Positions 35,994 to 44,729 of a stretch of 64,000 nucleotides of DNA are shown here, piece after piece. The stretch covers positions 8,680,001 to 8,744,000 of the forward strand of contig NZ_CP109190.1 in NCBI RefSeq assembly GCF_041438805.1. Reading direction: 5' to 3'. The stretch is from Streptomyces sp. NBC_01707. GTDB taxonomy: Bacteria > Actinomycetota > Actinomycetes > Streptomycetales > Streptomycetaceae. Every line of letters begins with the position of its first letter. The stretch's first letter is position 1. Under the pieces are notes generated by a model that saw only the letters and a program-made list of their open reading frames with translations, was not told where the DNA came from and did no database searches. The position numbers and the translations under genes were made by a program.

Positions 35994-36046
35994 CGCCGGC
36001 GAGCGGCGCGCGGGGGTGAGTCGGGGGACCCGGCCGCCCGGCGTCA
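35991..36046. terminator. convergent terminator embedding both stop codons
   Basis: TGACGCCGG and CCGGCGTCA form a 9-bp stem whose outer ends are the TGA of the oxidase gene and, on the other strand, the TGA of the MASE1 gene. The loop is long (38 bases) and GC-rich. Confidence 0.5.
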
Positions 36047-37048
36047 GAGGCCGTCGCGTCTTTCCTTGTACCGCGACGGCCACGCGGTCGCCGATCTGCC
36101 CGGCGCGAGGTGGTCCACCACGTCGGCCAGCTCCACACAGGCCTGCTCGATCCGGCGCCGGATGTCCATCTTCTCGGTGACGATCGCCGCCAGCAGCAGC
36201 GCGGTCAGCGCCACGGAGCCATTCAGGATCGCCAGGTTCAGCATCACCTGCAGGACGGTGTGTCCGGCGAACGGACCAACCGCCTGCCCTCCCGCGATGA
36301 TTGCCAGCACGGACACCAGCAGCGCGCAGGGCGCGCTGCCCGCCAGCTGGAAGCGGAGGGCGGCCCAGATGAGCAGCGGAAACACCAGATAGATCATCGA
36401 CAGTTCGCTCCGCGTGGCCACCAGTGAGACCACGACGGAGACGACCGCCAGTGCGGTCGCCTCCAGCCATCTGTCGTCGGCGCGGGGCAGCCGCGCCTTG
36501 CGCATGACGAGCATGAGCGGCGTGACCACGAGCACGCCCATGGCGTCCCCCGACCACCACGCCGCCCAGACCGGCCAGAAATGGCCTGCGGGCAGCTTGC
36601 CGTCGAGTACGAAGAGCACGGTGCCGACCGTCGCGCTGATCAGCATTCCGGCCATCGCGCCGAGGAAGACCAGTACGACGCCGTCACGCAGCCGGTCCAG
36701 CTCCATCCGGAAGCCGAATCTGCGCAGCATGAGGTACGAGCAGACGGGCGCCACGGTACTGCTCATCATGATGCCGTAGTCGGAGAGCGAGACCGTGTCG
36801 GAGAGCGTGATGATGTTGAGCAGGGCGCCGAGGGTGATGCCGGGCCAGACGCCGATGCCCAGGTACAGCAAGCAGCCCAGGGCGATCCCCGTCGACGGCC
36901 AGAGCGGAGTGACCGTGGCGCCGTGGACGGTCATCTTTCTCAGCAGACCGATCTGTCCTGCCCCGTAGTAGCCGGCGGCGACGACCAGGATGCGGAGCAC
37001 GGCTGACGCCGTACGTCTGGTTTCCTCGCTGCGGATCACAGATCTCAT
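36044..37048 (-). CDS. MASE1 domain membrane protein
   Basis: A 334-residue membrane protein consisting almost only of a MASE1 sensory domain: eight or so helices and the TPLWPSTGIALGCLLYLG and FWPVWAAWWSGDAMGVLVVTPL motifs. MASE1 normally sits at the N-terminus of kinases, cyclases or phosphatases; here only a short cytoplasmic tail (about 295-334, IEQACVELADVVDHL) follows. A SpoIIE phosphatase gene lies 48 bases upstream on the same strand, so the sensor may work with it as a separate polypeptide. No good ribosome-binding site is visible. Confidence 0.85.
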   Translation of the reverse strand: MRSVIRSEETRRTASAVLRILVVAAGYYGAGQIGLLRKMTVHGATVTPLWPSTGIALGCLLYLGIGVWPGITLGALLNIITLSDTVSLSDYGIMMSSTVAPVCSYLMLRRFGFRMELDRLRDGVVLVFLGAMAGMLISATVGTVLFVLDGKLPAGHFWPVWAAWWSGDAMGVLVVTPLMLVMRKARLPRADDRWLEATALAVVSVVVSLVATRSELSMIYLVFPLLIWAALRFQLAGSAPCALLVSVLAIIAGGQAVGPFAGHTVLQVMLNLAILNGSVALTALLLAAIVTEKMDIRRRIEQACVELADVVDHLAPGRSATAWPSRYKERRDGL

Positions 37049-37096
37049 CAGACACCGCGGCCCGGGACGCGCGGCGGCGTGACACGCTCGGCCCGG

Positions 37097-37930
37097 TCAC
37101 CCGGAGCCGACGGGGAAGCCTTTGTGGCGCAGGACCAGGACGGCCGCGTCGTCCTGGTGACCGGTGCGCTCCGCCGTCTGCATCACCTCGTCGGCCAGCG
37201 CCTCGGCCGACGCCGAGGCCCGCGCGGCCACCAGTCGCACGACCGCGTCCAGCCCCTCGTCGATCGGGAACGAGGGCCCTTCGACGACTCCGTCCGTGAC
37301 AAGCACGAACGCTCCTGGGGCGGTCAGCCGGTGGCGGGTGACCGGATACTTCTCCGCCTCACCGACACCCAGCGGCAGTCCGCCCGCGTCCTGTGTGATC
37401 CCCGACCGCCCGTCCGTCGTGGCCCAGACGGCGGCCACATGTCCGGCCCGGGCCGTGCGCAGTTCCCCGGCGTGCGGGTCGAAACGGACGAACGTGCAGG
37501 TCGCCAAGAGGGTGGAGTCGATGGAGAGGAGCAGATCATTCGTCCGGCCCACGATCTCGCCGGGATCCGCGGTGGTGGCTGCGATCGCCCGCATGCCGAT
37601 CCGGATCTGCCCCATGAACGCGGCGGCCTCCACGTCATGGCCCTGCACATCCCCGATGGCGAACCCGAGGGTGCCGTCCGGCAGTGGAAAACCGTCGTAC
37701 CAGTCGCCACCGATGTCCAGTCCGCTGCGAGCCGGTGAGTACCGGGCGGCGGTCTGCAGCCCCGGGAACGAGGGAAGGCCGACGGGGAGCAACTCCTGCT
37801 GCAACGCCTCGGCCAGCTCCACCCGAGCCTGGTGCAGCTGGACCTCGTGCCGTGCCCGGGCGGTGAGCTGCTGCAGCGTGGTGAGCAGCTCCTCGGCACT
37901 CGCGGAACGGTGAGGACGACGCCGGTTCAT
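37097..37930 (-). CDS. SpoIIE family protein phosphatase
   Basis: A 277-residue phosphatase: a short N-terminal helical region (about 10-50, coiled-coil LQQLTARARHEVQLHQARVE) and a SpoIIE/PP2C domain (about 55-275). The metal-binding residues are intact in GGDWYD, IGDVQGHD, VTDGVVEG and QDDAAVLVLR, so it is probably active. The ATG at 37930 has GGAG six bases upstream; the frame is open to 38053. It is the first gene of a likely two-gene unit with the MASE1 protein, which could supply the missing sensory input. Confidence 0.9.
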   Translation of the reverse strand: MNRRRPHRSASAEELLTTLQQLTARARHEVQLHQARVELAEALQQELLPVGLPSFPGLQTAARYSPARSGLDIGGDWYDGFPLPDGTLGFAIGDVQGHDVEAAAFMGQIRIGMRAIAATTADPGEIVGRTNDLLLSIDSTLLATCTFVRFDPHAGELRTARAGHVAAVWATTDGRSGITQDAGGLPLGVGEAEKYPVTRHRLTAPGAFVLVTDGVVEGPSFPIDEGLDAVVRLVAARASASAEALADEVMQTAERTGHQDDAAVLVLRHKGFPVGSG

Positions 37931-38247
37931 GGGCCGCTCCACACTGCATTCGTTCGCGAGCCGCAACACAGGGCTATGTGGCGGGCGGATCCGGGACGCC
38001 TTCCGCACAGTCCCGTGGGCACCGCGCGGCCGGGCACCGTCCGGCGACGACACCCGTGGCAGTTGCTCCCTGCATCATATTTCGGTGCCGAAACTCCCGC
38101 AGGGTGAGCCGCCGGTCACCGATTCCGCAGGGTCCCGGGGCGGCACCCGCCGAGCCCGGAGCGCGCGAACCGGCCGTGCTGGGTGGATCCTGATGACAGG
38201 AACGCGTCGTGGCGGCACAGCCCGGACGCGGGTGAGGGAGGTGCGCG
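37931..38247. other. 317-base divergent region
   Basis: It lies between the phosphatase and DUF1876 genes. The only clear structure is the 6-2-6 palindrome at 38080-38093 in a local A/T-rich patch; no small gene was seen. Confidence 0.4.
38080..38093. promoter_or_regulatory. TTTCGG-TG-CCGAAA palindrome
   Basis: A perfect 6-2-6 inverted repeat in the divergent gap, 150 bases from either start codon. It is a candidate operator for an unknown regulator. Confidence 0.4.
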
Positions 38248-38547
38248 ATGACACGCACACTGGAGTGGAATGTCCACCTCGATCTCTCCGAGGAGAACGG
38301 TACGACCAAGGCCGAAGCCGTGCTGGACACCGGTTCCGAGAAGCTCATGGGGCATGGGGTCGCCCGCTGCAACCCGCAGGACGTGGACATCCCCACCATC
38401 GGTGACGAACTCGCGGCGAGCCGTGCCATGAAGGACGTCGCGGGCCAGCTGATGAGAGCGGCCGACCGCGAGATGGAGGCGGTGGGCGCCGGCCCCACGA
38501 AGGGGCCCCTGGGCAAGCCGTACGCCTGGCCGGATGTGGCGGGCTGA
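38248..38547 (+). CDS. DUF1876 domain protein
   Basis: A 99-residue protein of the DUF1876 family, which is frequent in actinobacteria and has a small alpha/beta (dsRBD-like) fold: TLEWNVHLDLSEENGTTKAEAVL, GHGVARCNP and PTIGDELAASRAM match the family. Its function is unknown. The ATG at 38248 has an upstream GGGAGG site nine bases away. A tight hairpin follows immediately, so it is probably monocistronic. Confidence 0.88.
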   Translation: MTRTLEWNVHLDLSEENGTTKAEAVLDTGSEKLMGHGVARCNPQDVDIPTIGDELAASRAMKDVAGQLMRAADREMEAVGAGPTKGPLGKPYAWPDVAG

Positions 38548-38548
38548 C

Positions 38549-38572
38549 GCCGTAGGCCGCAAGGCCTACGGC
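38549..38572 (+). terminator. terminator after the DUF1876 gene
   Basis: A perfect 10-bp stem GCCGTAGGCC/GGCCTACGGC closed by a GCAA (GNRA-type) tetraloop, starting two bases after the stop codon. Confidence 0.75.
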
Positions 38573-38687
38573 CTCACCGCCGACGGCACATTCATGGATG
38601 CCTTGGTCGAGAGACACGGCCTGCAGGCTCTCCGGACACCGTTCACGGCAGGTGTCGGCGGCGAGACAGCTGGGGGCGGTGCTCGTC

Positions 38688-39800
38688 ATGCGTGAGATCC
38701 TCCCGGCGCTGAGCCGCTGGTACGCCTCCGGAGAGCCGTTCGGGCTCGCCACCGTCGTCGCGGTCACCCGAAGCGCGCCCCGCGGCCCCGGCGCGGCGAT
38801 GGCGGTGGGCCCCGGTGACGAAGTCGTGGGCAGCGTGTCCGGCGGCTGTGTCGAAGGAGCCGTCTTCGACCTGGCCACGGAGGTCGTCGAGACCGGCCGG
38901 GCACAACTGCGGACGTTCGGTTACAGCGACGAGGACGCCTTCGCGGTCGGCCTCACCTGCGGTGGTGAGATCACCCTTCTCGTACGCCCTGTGTCGCCCG
39001 CGACCGACCCCGCGTTCGGCGAGGTCGCCGCGTCGGTCGCCGAACACCGGCCGGTGGTTCTGGCCACCGTGACGGACGGCCCTGCCCGGCACGGCGCCGC
39101 GCTCGCCGTCTGGCCGGACACGGTGTCCGGTTCGCTCGGAACCAGCGGCCTCGACGCGGCTGTGACCGCCGACGCACGGGGCGAACTGGCCCAAGGGGCA
39201 ACGGGCCTGCGCCACTACGGTCCACGTGGCGAGCGCCGTGAGGACGACGTCACCGTGTTCCTGCACTCCTTCGCGCCGCCCCCGCGCATGCTTGTCTTCG
39301 GTGCGATCGATTTCGCCGCCGCGGTGGCCCGGATCGGAGCGTTCCTCGGCTACCTGGTCACCGTCTGCGACGCACGGCCGGTCTTCGCCGACCCCCGGCG
39401 ATTCCCGGACGGTGTGGAGGTGGTCGTCGACTGGCCGCACCGCTATCTGCGCTCCACGGACACCGATGAGCGGACCGTCATGTGCGTGCTCACGCACGAT
39501 CCGAAGTTCGACGTCCCCTTGTTGGAGGTGGCTCTGCGCTGCCCGGCCGCGTACATCGGCGTGATGGGAAGCCGCCGGACTCATGAGGACCGGCTGGCAC
39601 GGCTGCGGGAGACCGGCCTGGGCGGGACGGAACTGGCGAGACTGCGCTCGCCCATCGGCCTCGATCTCGGCGCCCGCACCCCCGAGGAGGTGGCTGTCTC
39701 GATCGCCGCGGAGATCGTCGCACTGCGCTGGGGCGGCACCGGCGCCCCCCTCGCCGACACCGCAGGGGCGATCCACCGGCCGCGACCGATGTCCCTGTGA
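38688..39800 (+). CDS. XdhC/CoxI family protein
   Basis: A 370-residue protein of the XdhC/CoxI family that sulfurates and inserts molybdenum cofactor into xanthine-dehydrogenase-type enzymes. The N-terminal domain has RSAPRGPGAAMAVGPG, SVSGGCVEGAV and FAVGLTCGGEI with the conserved cysteines. The C-terminal Rossmann domain has YIGVMGSRRTHEDRLARL and GARTPEEVAVSIAAEI. The ATG at 38688 follows a GGGGGCGG stretch. No molybdenum hydroxylase gene lies in the window, so its client enzyme is elsewhere. Confidence 0.88.
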   Translation: MREILPALSRWYASGEPFGLATVVAVTRSAPRGPGAAMAVGPGDEVVGSVSGGCVEGAVFDLATEVVETGRAQLRTFGYSDEDAFAVGLTCGGEITLLVRPVSPATDPAFGEVAASVAEHRPVVLATVTDGPARHGAALAVWPDTVSGSLGTSGLDAAVTADARGELAQGATGLRHYGPRGERREDDVTVFLHSFAPPPRMLVFGAIDFAAAVARIGAFLGYLVTVCDARPVFADPRRFPDGVEVVVDWPHRYLRSTDTDERTVMCVLTHDPKFDVPLLEVALRCPAAYIGVMGSRRTHEDRLARLRETGLGGTELARLRSPIGLDLGARTPEEVAVSIAAEIVALRWGGTGAPLADTAGAIHRPRPMSL

Positions 39801-39817
39801 GCCGGCGGCCACGCAAA

Positions 39818-39847
39818 ACGCTCGGCTGGGAAACCCCAGCCGAGCGT
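39818..39847. terminator. bidirectional terminator between xdhC-like and pectate lyase genes
   Basis: A perfect 13-bp stem (ACGCTCGGCTGGG and its complement) with a four-base loop. Further small palindromes, including AGCCAG/CTGGCT and AGTTGACAACT, follow at 39848-39882. Confidence 0.8.
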
Positions 39848-39949
39848 CTGGCTAAGCTCCTGGCTTCAGCCAGTTGACAACTGTGTTGCTACGACCCCTG
39901 GAATTCGCCTTGCCGGGGCGGGCCTCTTCTCGGTGTTCCGGACCTCGCG

Positions 39950-41266
39950 TCAGTCGACGTAGGTGATGTCCGAGGGGGAGTAGATGCAGTTGGTGCCGTC
40001 CGCCCCGGTACCGATCTTGGTGGGCTCGCCGCTCGTCACACCCTTGTACTTGGTGCAGATGTCGATATCGGCATCTGCGTCGTCGTAGATCGTGATGCCG
40101 GAGAACCGGGCCGTGTCACCGTAGTTGGTGTTGATGCCCACGATGCTGTCACCCGGCGAGGTGACCCAGACGTTCTGTACCTGGACGTGCCGGCCGTACA
40201 TCGTGGAGCAGTTGCCGCACGAGCGGTACAGCTTGCCGAAGTCCTCGACCCGGAAGTTCTTGATGATCAGGGTGCCGGCGCCGTTGTGCTGGAACACCTT
40301 GTCGTCCGCCAGCCTCGCGCCGCCGCCGTCGATCGTGCGGACCAGCGAGGAGGAGCCGCCGAGGAAGGTCGCGGCGTCCTCACCCACATCCTCCCACCAC
40401 ACGTTCTTGAGCGTGCAGGCGCCGAGGCAGTGGACGCCGTCGGCGGCCGGGGCGCCGAGGATGACGTTCTGCAGAGTGGCACCGTCCGCGAGCTCGAACA
40501 TGGCCGGCTGGTCCTCGTCCTGACCGTCGCTGCCGAGGTCACCGCTGCCGTAGAAGCGCTTCAGGCCGCCGTCGTAGGTACCGGACACTCCGATGGTCGC
40601 CGTCACGGCCTGACTGCCGTTGGCGGTGGGCCATGCGGGCGGTGCCCCGGGGGTGGTGGGCGGCGTCGTGGGCGGAGTGGTCGGGGGAGTGGTCGGCGGA
40701 TCCGTGGGGACGGAGCCCGCCGCGGTGAAGGTCCAGCGCTTGCTGGTCACCGAGTCGCAGGAGTTCTGCTGGACCACGGCGCCGACCGCGGTCGAACTGT
40801 CCTTGGTGTTGAGGCACTTGCCGCCGTTGCTGTTGACGACCTGGTAGGTGTTGCCGCTGACCGGAGCGAGCGTCCACACCTGACTGGAGGCGCCGCTGCA
40901 GGTCTGCTGCTCGACCGCCTTGCCCGCGCTGGTGGAGGCGTCACGCACCGCGGCGCACTTGCCGCTGTGCGAGGCAGCCAGGGTGTAGCCGCTTCCGGAG
41001 GCCGTGAGCCGCCACGTCTGCCGGGCGGCGCCGGTGCAGGTGTTCTGGCTGAGCTGGACACCGTCGGAGGTTGCGGAGGCCGGAACCTCCAGACACAGTC
41101 CGCTGCCTGCGTTCGACAGGCTGTACGAGCCCGCTGCCGGCGCGGCCGTGGCCGAGCCGGTCGCGAACAGTGCTGTGAGAGCCGCGGCGATCAGTGAGAC
41201 GACCGCGATGAACGAGGCGGCTGCCCGGCCGCCCCGCCGTCTGGCATGCTGATTCTCTGTGCGCAC
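39950..41266 (-). CDS. secreted pectate lyase (PL3-like) with ricin-type lectin domain
   Basis: A 438-residue exported enzyme. A signal peptide (about 1-42, cleavage near ATA-AP) is followed by a ricin-B/CBM13 carbohydrate-binding domain (about 45-180, three QxW-type repeats such as QTWRL, QVWTL and KRWTF). A Pro/Thr linker of repeated TTPP units (about 187-205) and a family 3 pectate lyase domain (about 215-438; ADGVHCLGACTLKNVWWEDV, NCIYSPSDI) follow. It cleaves pectate outside the cell. The GTG start is preceded by AAAGGA. It converges on the xdhC-like gene. Confidence 0.92.
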   Translation of the reverse strand: MRTENQHARRRGGRAAASFIAVVSLIAAALTALFATGSATAAPAAGSYSLSNAGSGLCLEVPASATSDGVQLSQNTCTGAARQTWRLTASGSGYTLAASHSGKCAAVRDASTSAGKAVEQQTCSGASSQVWTLAPVSGNTYQVVNSNGGKCLNTKDSSTAVGAVVQQNSCDSVTSKRWTFTAAGSVPTDPPTTPPTTPPTTPPTTPGAPPAWPTANGSQAVTATIGVSGTYDGGLKRFYGSGDLGSDGQDEDQPAMFELADGATLQNVILGAPAADGVHCLGACTLKNVWWEDVGEDAATFLGGSSSLVRTIDGGGARLADDKVFQHNGAGTLIIKNFRVEDFGKLYRSCGNCSTMYGRHVQVQNVWVTSPGDSIVGINTNYGDTARFSGITIYDDADADIDICTKYKGVTSGEPTKIGTGADGTNCIYSPSDITYVD

Positions 41267-41663
41267 TCGGAGTTCCTTTCACCGCCTGCGGTGTCCTCCG
41301 CAGGCACCCGTGAGGTGGTTGGTGCGGTGGTAAAGGCAGTTCCTCGGCCAGGGAACGACGTTCCGTATTCTGAACCGATTTCTTGTACGCGAACAGCGGT
41401 GACGGTACGTCAACGGGATGCGACGGTCAATGAGTTGGCGCGAACAAGCGCGAACGGACGCACCTGACCGCTGCCGGCGGGTGCTCGCCACCGACGCCCG
41501 TGCAGTGAGCCGTAGTTGACGGCTCCCGGGATCGGAACGCCGGCAGCGCCGCCACTCGAAGCCCATCAGGTGTGGGCGGGGCGCCGGTCTTGTCCCGTGA
41601 GGAGGCCCTAGCGTTGCCCCCGTCAGAGATCGACTCGCACGACTTCGGGGCCGGGGTGACTTC
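41267..41663. other. 397-base divergent region
   Basis: It separates the pectate lyase and DUF6629-like genes. A GGAAC-GAC-GTTCC inverted repeat (41352-41364) sits beside a minus-strand CAGAAT box (41367-41372) that may be the pectate lyase -10 element. Nothing coding was recognised. Confidence 0.4.
41352..41372 (-). promoter_or_regulatory. candidate pectate lyase promoter with overlapping palindrome
   Basis: Minus-strand CAGAAT (41367-41372) lies close to a 5-3-5 palindrome GGAAC/GTTCC (41352-41364) just downstream, where a repressor would block transcription. The -35 element is poor. Confidence 0.3.
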
Positions 41664-42302
41664 ATGTGCTGGAGTGCGACCGCCGATCTGGTGGCCGGTT
41701 CCGGCATCGCCGCGATCGGAGCGGTCTGCGTCGCGCGCACCCGCGGGTCCCGCGATCTGCCGCTCGCTGCGCTGCCGCTGCTACTCGGTGCCCATCAGAT
41801 CATCGAGTCGTTCATCTGGCGCTCCGGCGGCGGCGCCGGACCCGCCACGGTGGCCTGGGCCGTCATCGCCCTTCCGCTGCTGGCGCTCTGGGTGCCGTCG
41901 GCAGTGCTGAGCGCCGCGCCGCCGCGGGCCCGGCGCCGGCTGCTGCTCCCCGTGGTGGTCGGCGCCGTGACCGCCGCCTGCCTCGCGTACGGTCTGGCCG
42001 CCCGCCCTGTGACCGCGGAGATCCGCGGTCACACCCTCGGCTACGTCCTCGACCTTCCGCACTCGGAACTGCTCGTCGCGGGCTACCTCGTGGCCACGGT
42101 CGGCTCCCTGCTGCTCGCCGGTGACCGTCTGCTGCGGCTCCTCGGCTTCCTCGTCGCCGCCGGCGCCGCGATCTGCGCGACGCTGTGGCGTCTGGAGTTC
42201 ATCTCCACCTGGTGCGCGTTCGCCGCGGTGTGCTCGGTGGTCCTGCTCGGCTGGACGCGCCGTCCGCCGGTCACCGATCGAACGTCGCTGCAGCATCACT
42301 GA
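41664..42302 (+). CDS. DUF6629-like membrane protein
   Basis: A 212-residue membrane protein with about seven helices, starting MCWSATADLVAGSGIAAIG, which I associate with the DUF6629 family. HQIIESFIWRSGG after the second helix and WCAFAAVCSVVLL near the end are further landmarks. The function is unknown. No ribosome-binding site of normal strength precedes the ATG. The gene converges on the acyl-CoA dehydrogenase gene with an 18-base palindrome between them. Confidence 0.75.
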   Translation: MCWSATADLVAGSGIAAIGAVCVARTRGSRDLPLAALPLLLGAHQIIESFIWRSGGGAGPATVAWAVIALPLLALWVPSAVLSAAPPRARRRLLLPVVVGAVTAACLAYGLAARPVTAEIRGHTLGYVLDLPHSELLVAGYLVATVGSLLLAGDRLLRLLGFLVAAGAAICATLWRLEFISTWCAFAAVCSVVLLGWTRRPPVTDRTSLQHH

Positions 42303-42317
42303 GAGGACAGGTCGGTG

Positions 42318-42335
42318 CCCGGCCGATCGGCCGGG
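42318..42335. terminator. 18-base perfect palindrome between convergent genes
   Basis: CCCGGCCGATCGGCCGGG is fully self-complementary and lies midway in a 40-base convergent gap. It can form a terminator hairpin with a small loop. Confidence 0.6.
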
Positions 42336-42342
42336 ACAGCCC

Positions 42343-44043
42343 TCAGAGTCCGCCGAAGTGCCGCTCCACGATCGCGGCGGCGTCCGTGCCGCGCGGCAGG
42401 ATGCCGTACTGATGGCCACGGTCTTCACCCAGGCGGGCGGCGACGAACGCCTCGGCCATGGGCGCCGGAGCGTGACGCAGCATCAGCGAGGACTGCAGGG
42501 CCAGCGCCATGGCCTCGACCGTCGCCCGGGCACGCGTCTGTGCGGCAAGGGGATCGAGCAGGTCCTCCGCCAGCTCACGACGCACCCGGCGCACATGTGC
42601 GTCGAGTACGGCACTGGCACCGCCGGTCGTCTCCAGCTCGGCCCAGAAGGCGTCCAGCGACTGCGGGGTCCTGGCGATGCCACGCAGGACATCGAGGGCG
42701 ATGACATTGCCCGAGCCCTCCCACACGGCCATCACCGGCTGTTCGCGGTAGCGGCGGGCCAGCGGCCAGTCCTCGGTGTAGCCGTTGCCGCCCAGGCACT
42801 CCAGCGCCTCGTAGGCGTGGTGCGGGCCGCGCTTGCAGATCCAGTACTTGGCCACCGCCGTGGCCAGCCGGCGGAACATCGCCTCGGAGTCGCCGCTGCC
42901 CGTCTCGTACGCCTGGGCGAGCCGCAGCGAGGTCCAGGTCGCGGCCTCCGTCTCCAGGGCAAGATCGGCGAGGACCGCCGTCATGGCCGGCTGGTCGACC
43001 AGCCGGGCACCGAAGGCGCTGCGGTGCTCCGCATGCCAGATCGCCTCGGAGACCGACTGGCGCATGCCCGCCGTGGTGCCCAGTACACAGTCCAGGCGCG
43101 TGTGGTTGACCATCTCGATGATGGTGGGAACGCCACGCCCCGGCTCGCCGACCCGTACCGCCCACGTGGAGTCGAACTCCACCTCGGAGGAGGCGTTCGA
43201 CTTGTTGCCGAGCTTGTTCTTCAGCCGCTGGATACGGACCGTGTTACGCGTGCCGTCGGCCAGCACACGCGGTACGAGGAAGCAGGTCAGCCCGGCCGCC
43301 GCCTGGGCCAGAACCAGGAAGGCATCCGACTGCGGGGCTGAGAAGAACCACTTGTGACCGGTCAGCAGATGGGCTCGGCCGTCGGGGTCGGAGGCGACCG
43401 GGACCGCGCGCGTGGTGTTGGCTCGGACGTCGGAGCCGCCCTGCTTCTCCGTCATCCCCATACCGAACGTCAGCCCCGACTTGCTGCCCGGAGCGATCAG
43501 CCGCGGGTCGTAGGAGCGACTGAGCAGACCCGGCAGCCAGTCCTGGCCCACTTCGAGGTCGCGTTGCAGGACCGGGACCACGGCGTGCGACATGGACATC
43601 GGGCAGGCGTGGCCCGGCTCGACCTGGGCGAACAGCATGAACGACGCCGCCCGGGCCACGGCGGCACCCGGCTTCGGATCGGCCCACGCCGCGGTGTGCG
43701 CGCCATGACGCACGGCCGCGCCGATGATCTCGTGGTACGCCGGGTGGAAGTCGACCTCGTCGACCCGGTTGCCGTACCGGTCGTGGGTGCGCAGCACGGG
43801 CGGGGACGTGTGGGCGAGCTCCGCATCGGTCTGGAACTTCGTGGAGCCGACCAGGCTGCCGATCTCGTGGAGTTCCGGCTCGTGCCATGCCGCGCCGAAT
43901 GTCCGGACGGCCTCGGCGAGCGGCAGATTGGTGCCGTACTCGTCGAGGCTGGTCCGGGGCGGCGCCTGGTTGGTGACCTCATGGGTGGGGTGCGGTGCGG
44001 GAGCCTCCGGCCGGAGGCCGGTCGGGGATGCGGTGACGGTCAT
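42343..44043 (-). CDS. AidB-like acyl-CoA dehydrogenase
   Basis: A 566-residue flavoprotein. It has the acyl-CoA dehydrogenase fold with MGMTEKQGGSDVRANTT and NHTRLDCVLGTTAGMRQ, and the AidB-group ending YREQPVMAVWEGSGNVIALDVLR. AidB of E. coli belongs to the alkylation response, while actinobacterial members may be ordinary dehydrogenases. The ATG at 44043 is chosen; the frame is open to 44151 without matching sequence. The TetR gene lies directly upstream on the same strand, 74 bases away. Confidence 0.9.
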   Translation of the reverse strand: MTVTASPTGLRPEAPAPHPTHEVTNQAPPRTSLDEYGTNLPLAEAVRTFGAAWHEPELHEIGSLVGSTKFQTDAELAHTSPPVLRTHDRYGNRVDEVDFHPAYHEIIGAAVRHGAHTAAWADPKPGAAVARAASFMLFAQVEPGHACPMSMSHAVVPVLQRDLEVGQDWLPGLLSRSYDPRLIAPGSKSGLTFGMGMTEKQGGSDVRANTTRAVPVASDPDGRAHLLTGHKWFFSAPQSDAFLVLAQAAAGLTCFLVPRVLADGTRNTVRIQRLKNKLGNKSNASSEVEFDSTWAVRVGEPGRGVPTIIEMVNHTRLDCVLGTTAGMRQSVSEAIWHAEHRSAFGARLVDQPAMTAVLADLALETEAATWTSLRLAQAYETGSGDSEAMFRRLATAVAKYWICKRGPHHAYEALECLGGNGYTEDWPLARRYREQPVMAVWEGSGNVIALDVLRGIARTPQSLDAFWAELETTGGASAVLDAHVRRVRRELAEDLLDPLAAQTRARATVEAMALALQSSLMLRHAPAPMAEAFVAARLGEDRGHQYGILPRGTDAAAIVERHFGGL

Positions 44044-44117
44044 CTCGGAGATCCTGTCTGACGTCGGCTGTCTGGTCGGCCGGTACTGGGGAGTGACGGT
44101 GGGCTGCGGGGAGCGGG

Positions 44118-44729
44118 TCAGGTGCCGACCGCTCCCACGGCTCTGAGGCACAGGGTGGCGATACCTGCCACGAGCGGCTCCGGGTCGGTCCGCTCGCCCA
44201 CCGGGGACAGCGGGCCGAGCAGCGATTCACTGATCGCGCCGATCACCGCGGCGGCAGACAGCCGGGCGTTCTGCACGGGCAGCTCACCCGACTCGATGCC
44301 GGCTGTGATGACCGTTTCGGCGAGGGCGTGATAGCCGCGCCGGTAGGTCAGTCGTTCCGCCTCGACCAGCGGATCGACGGGCTCTGCGAGCAGCGCCCAG
44401 GCCGTACGCGGCGTACGCAGGGCCCGGAACGCGAACACCTCGACCAGGGCGCGCAATTGCTCGGCCGCCCCGCATTTCGCGCCCACGGCTTCCTGTACCG
44501 CGGTGAGCTCATGGCCGGCGACATGCCGGAAGACCGCGGCCAGCAACTCCTGCTTCGAGGCGAAGTGGTTGTAGACGCTGCCGGTGGCGACCTGGGCGCG
44601 CTCGGCGAGCGCGGAGATGCTGGCCGCGGCGTATCCGCCCTCGGCCAGCAGCTGTCGTGCGGCGTCCAGCAACCGCTGGCGATGCGCGAGCCGTGTCGCC
44701 TCGGTGCGGGCGGTGGGGCGGTAGGCCAC
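44118..44729 (-). CDS. TetR family transcriptional regulator
   Basis: A 203-residue repressor with the helix-turn-helix at about 25-60 (YAAASISALAERAQVATGSVYNHFASKQELL). The C-terminal domain ends in the short ESGELPVQNARLSAAAVIGAI region seen in fatty-acid-type regulators. The GTG start has only a distant GAGG. It is first in a likely two-gene unit with the AidB-like dehydrogenase, which suggests control of that gene and itself through the palindrome at 44755-44770. Confidence 0.88.
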   Translation of the reverse strand: MAYRPTARTEATRLAHRQRLLDAARQLLAEGGYAAASISALAERAQVATGSVYNHFASKQELLAAVFRHVAGHELTAVQEAVGAKCGAAEQLRALVEVFAFRALRTPRTAWALLAEPVDPLVEAERLTYRRGYHALAETVITAGIESGELPVQNARLSAAAVIGAISESLLGPLSPVGERTDPEPLVAGIATLCLRAVGAVGT

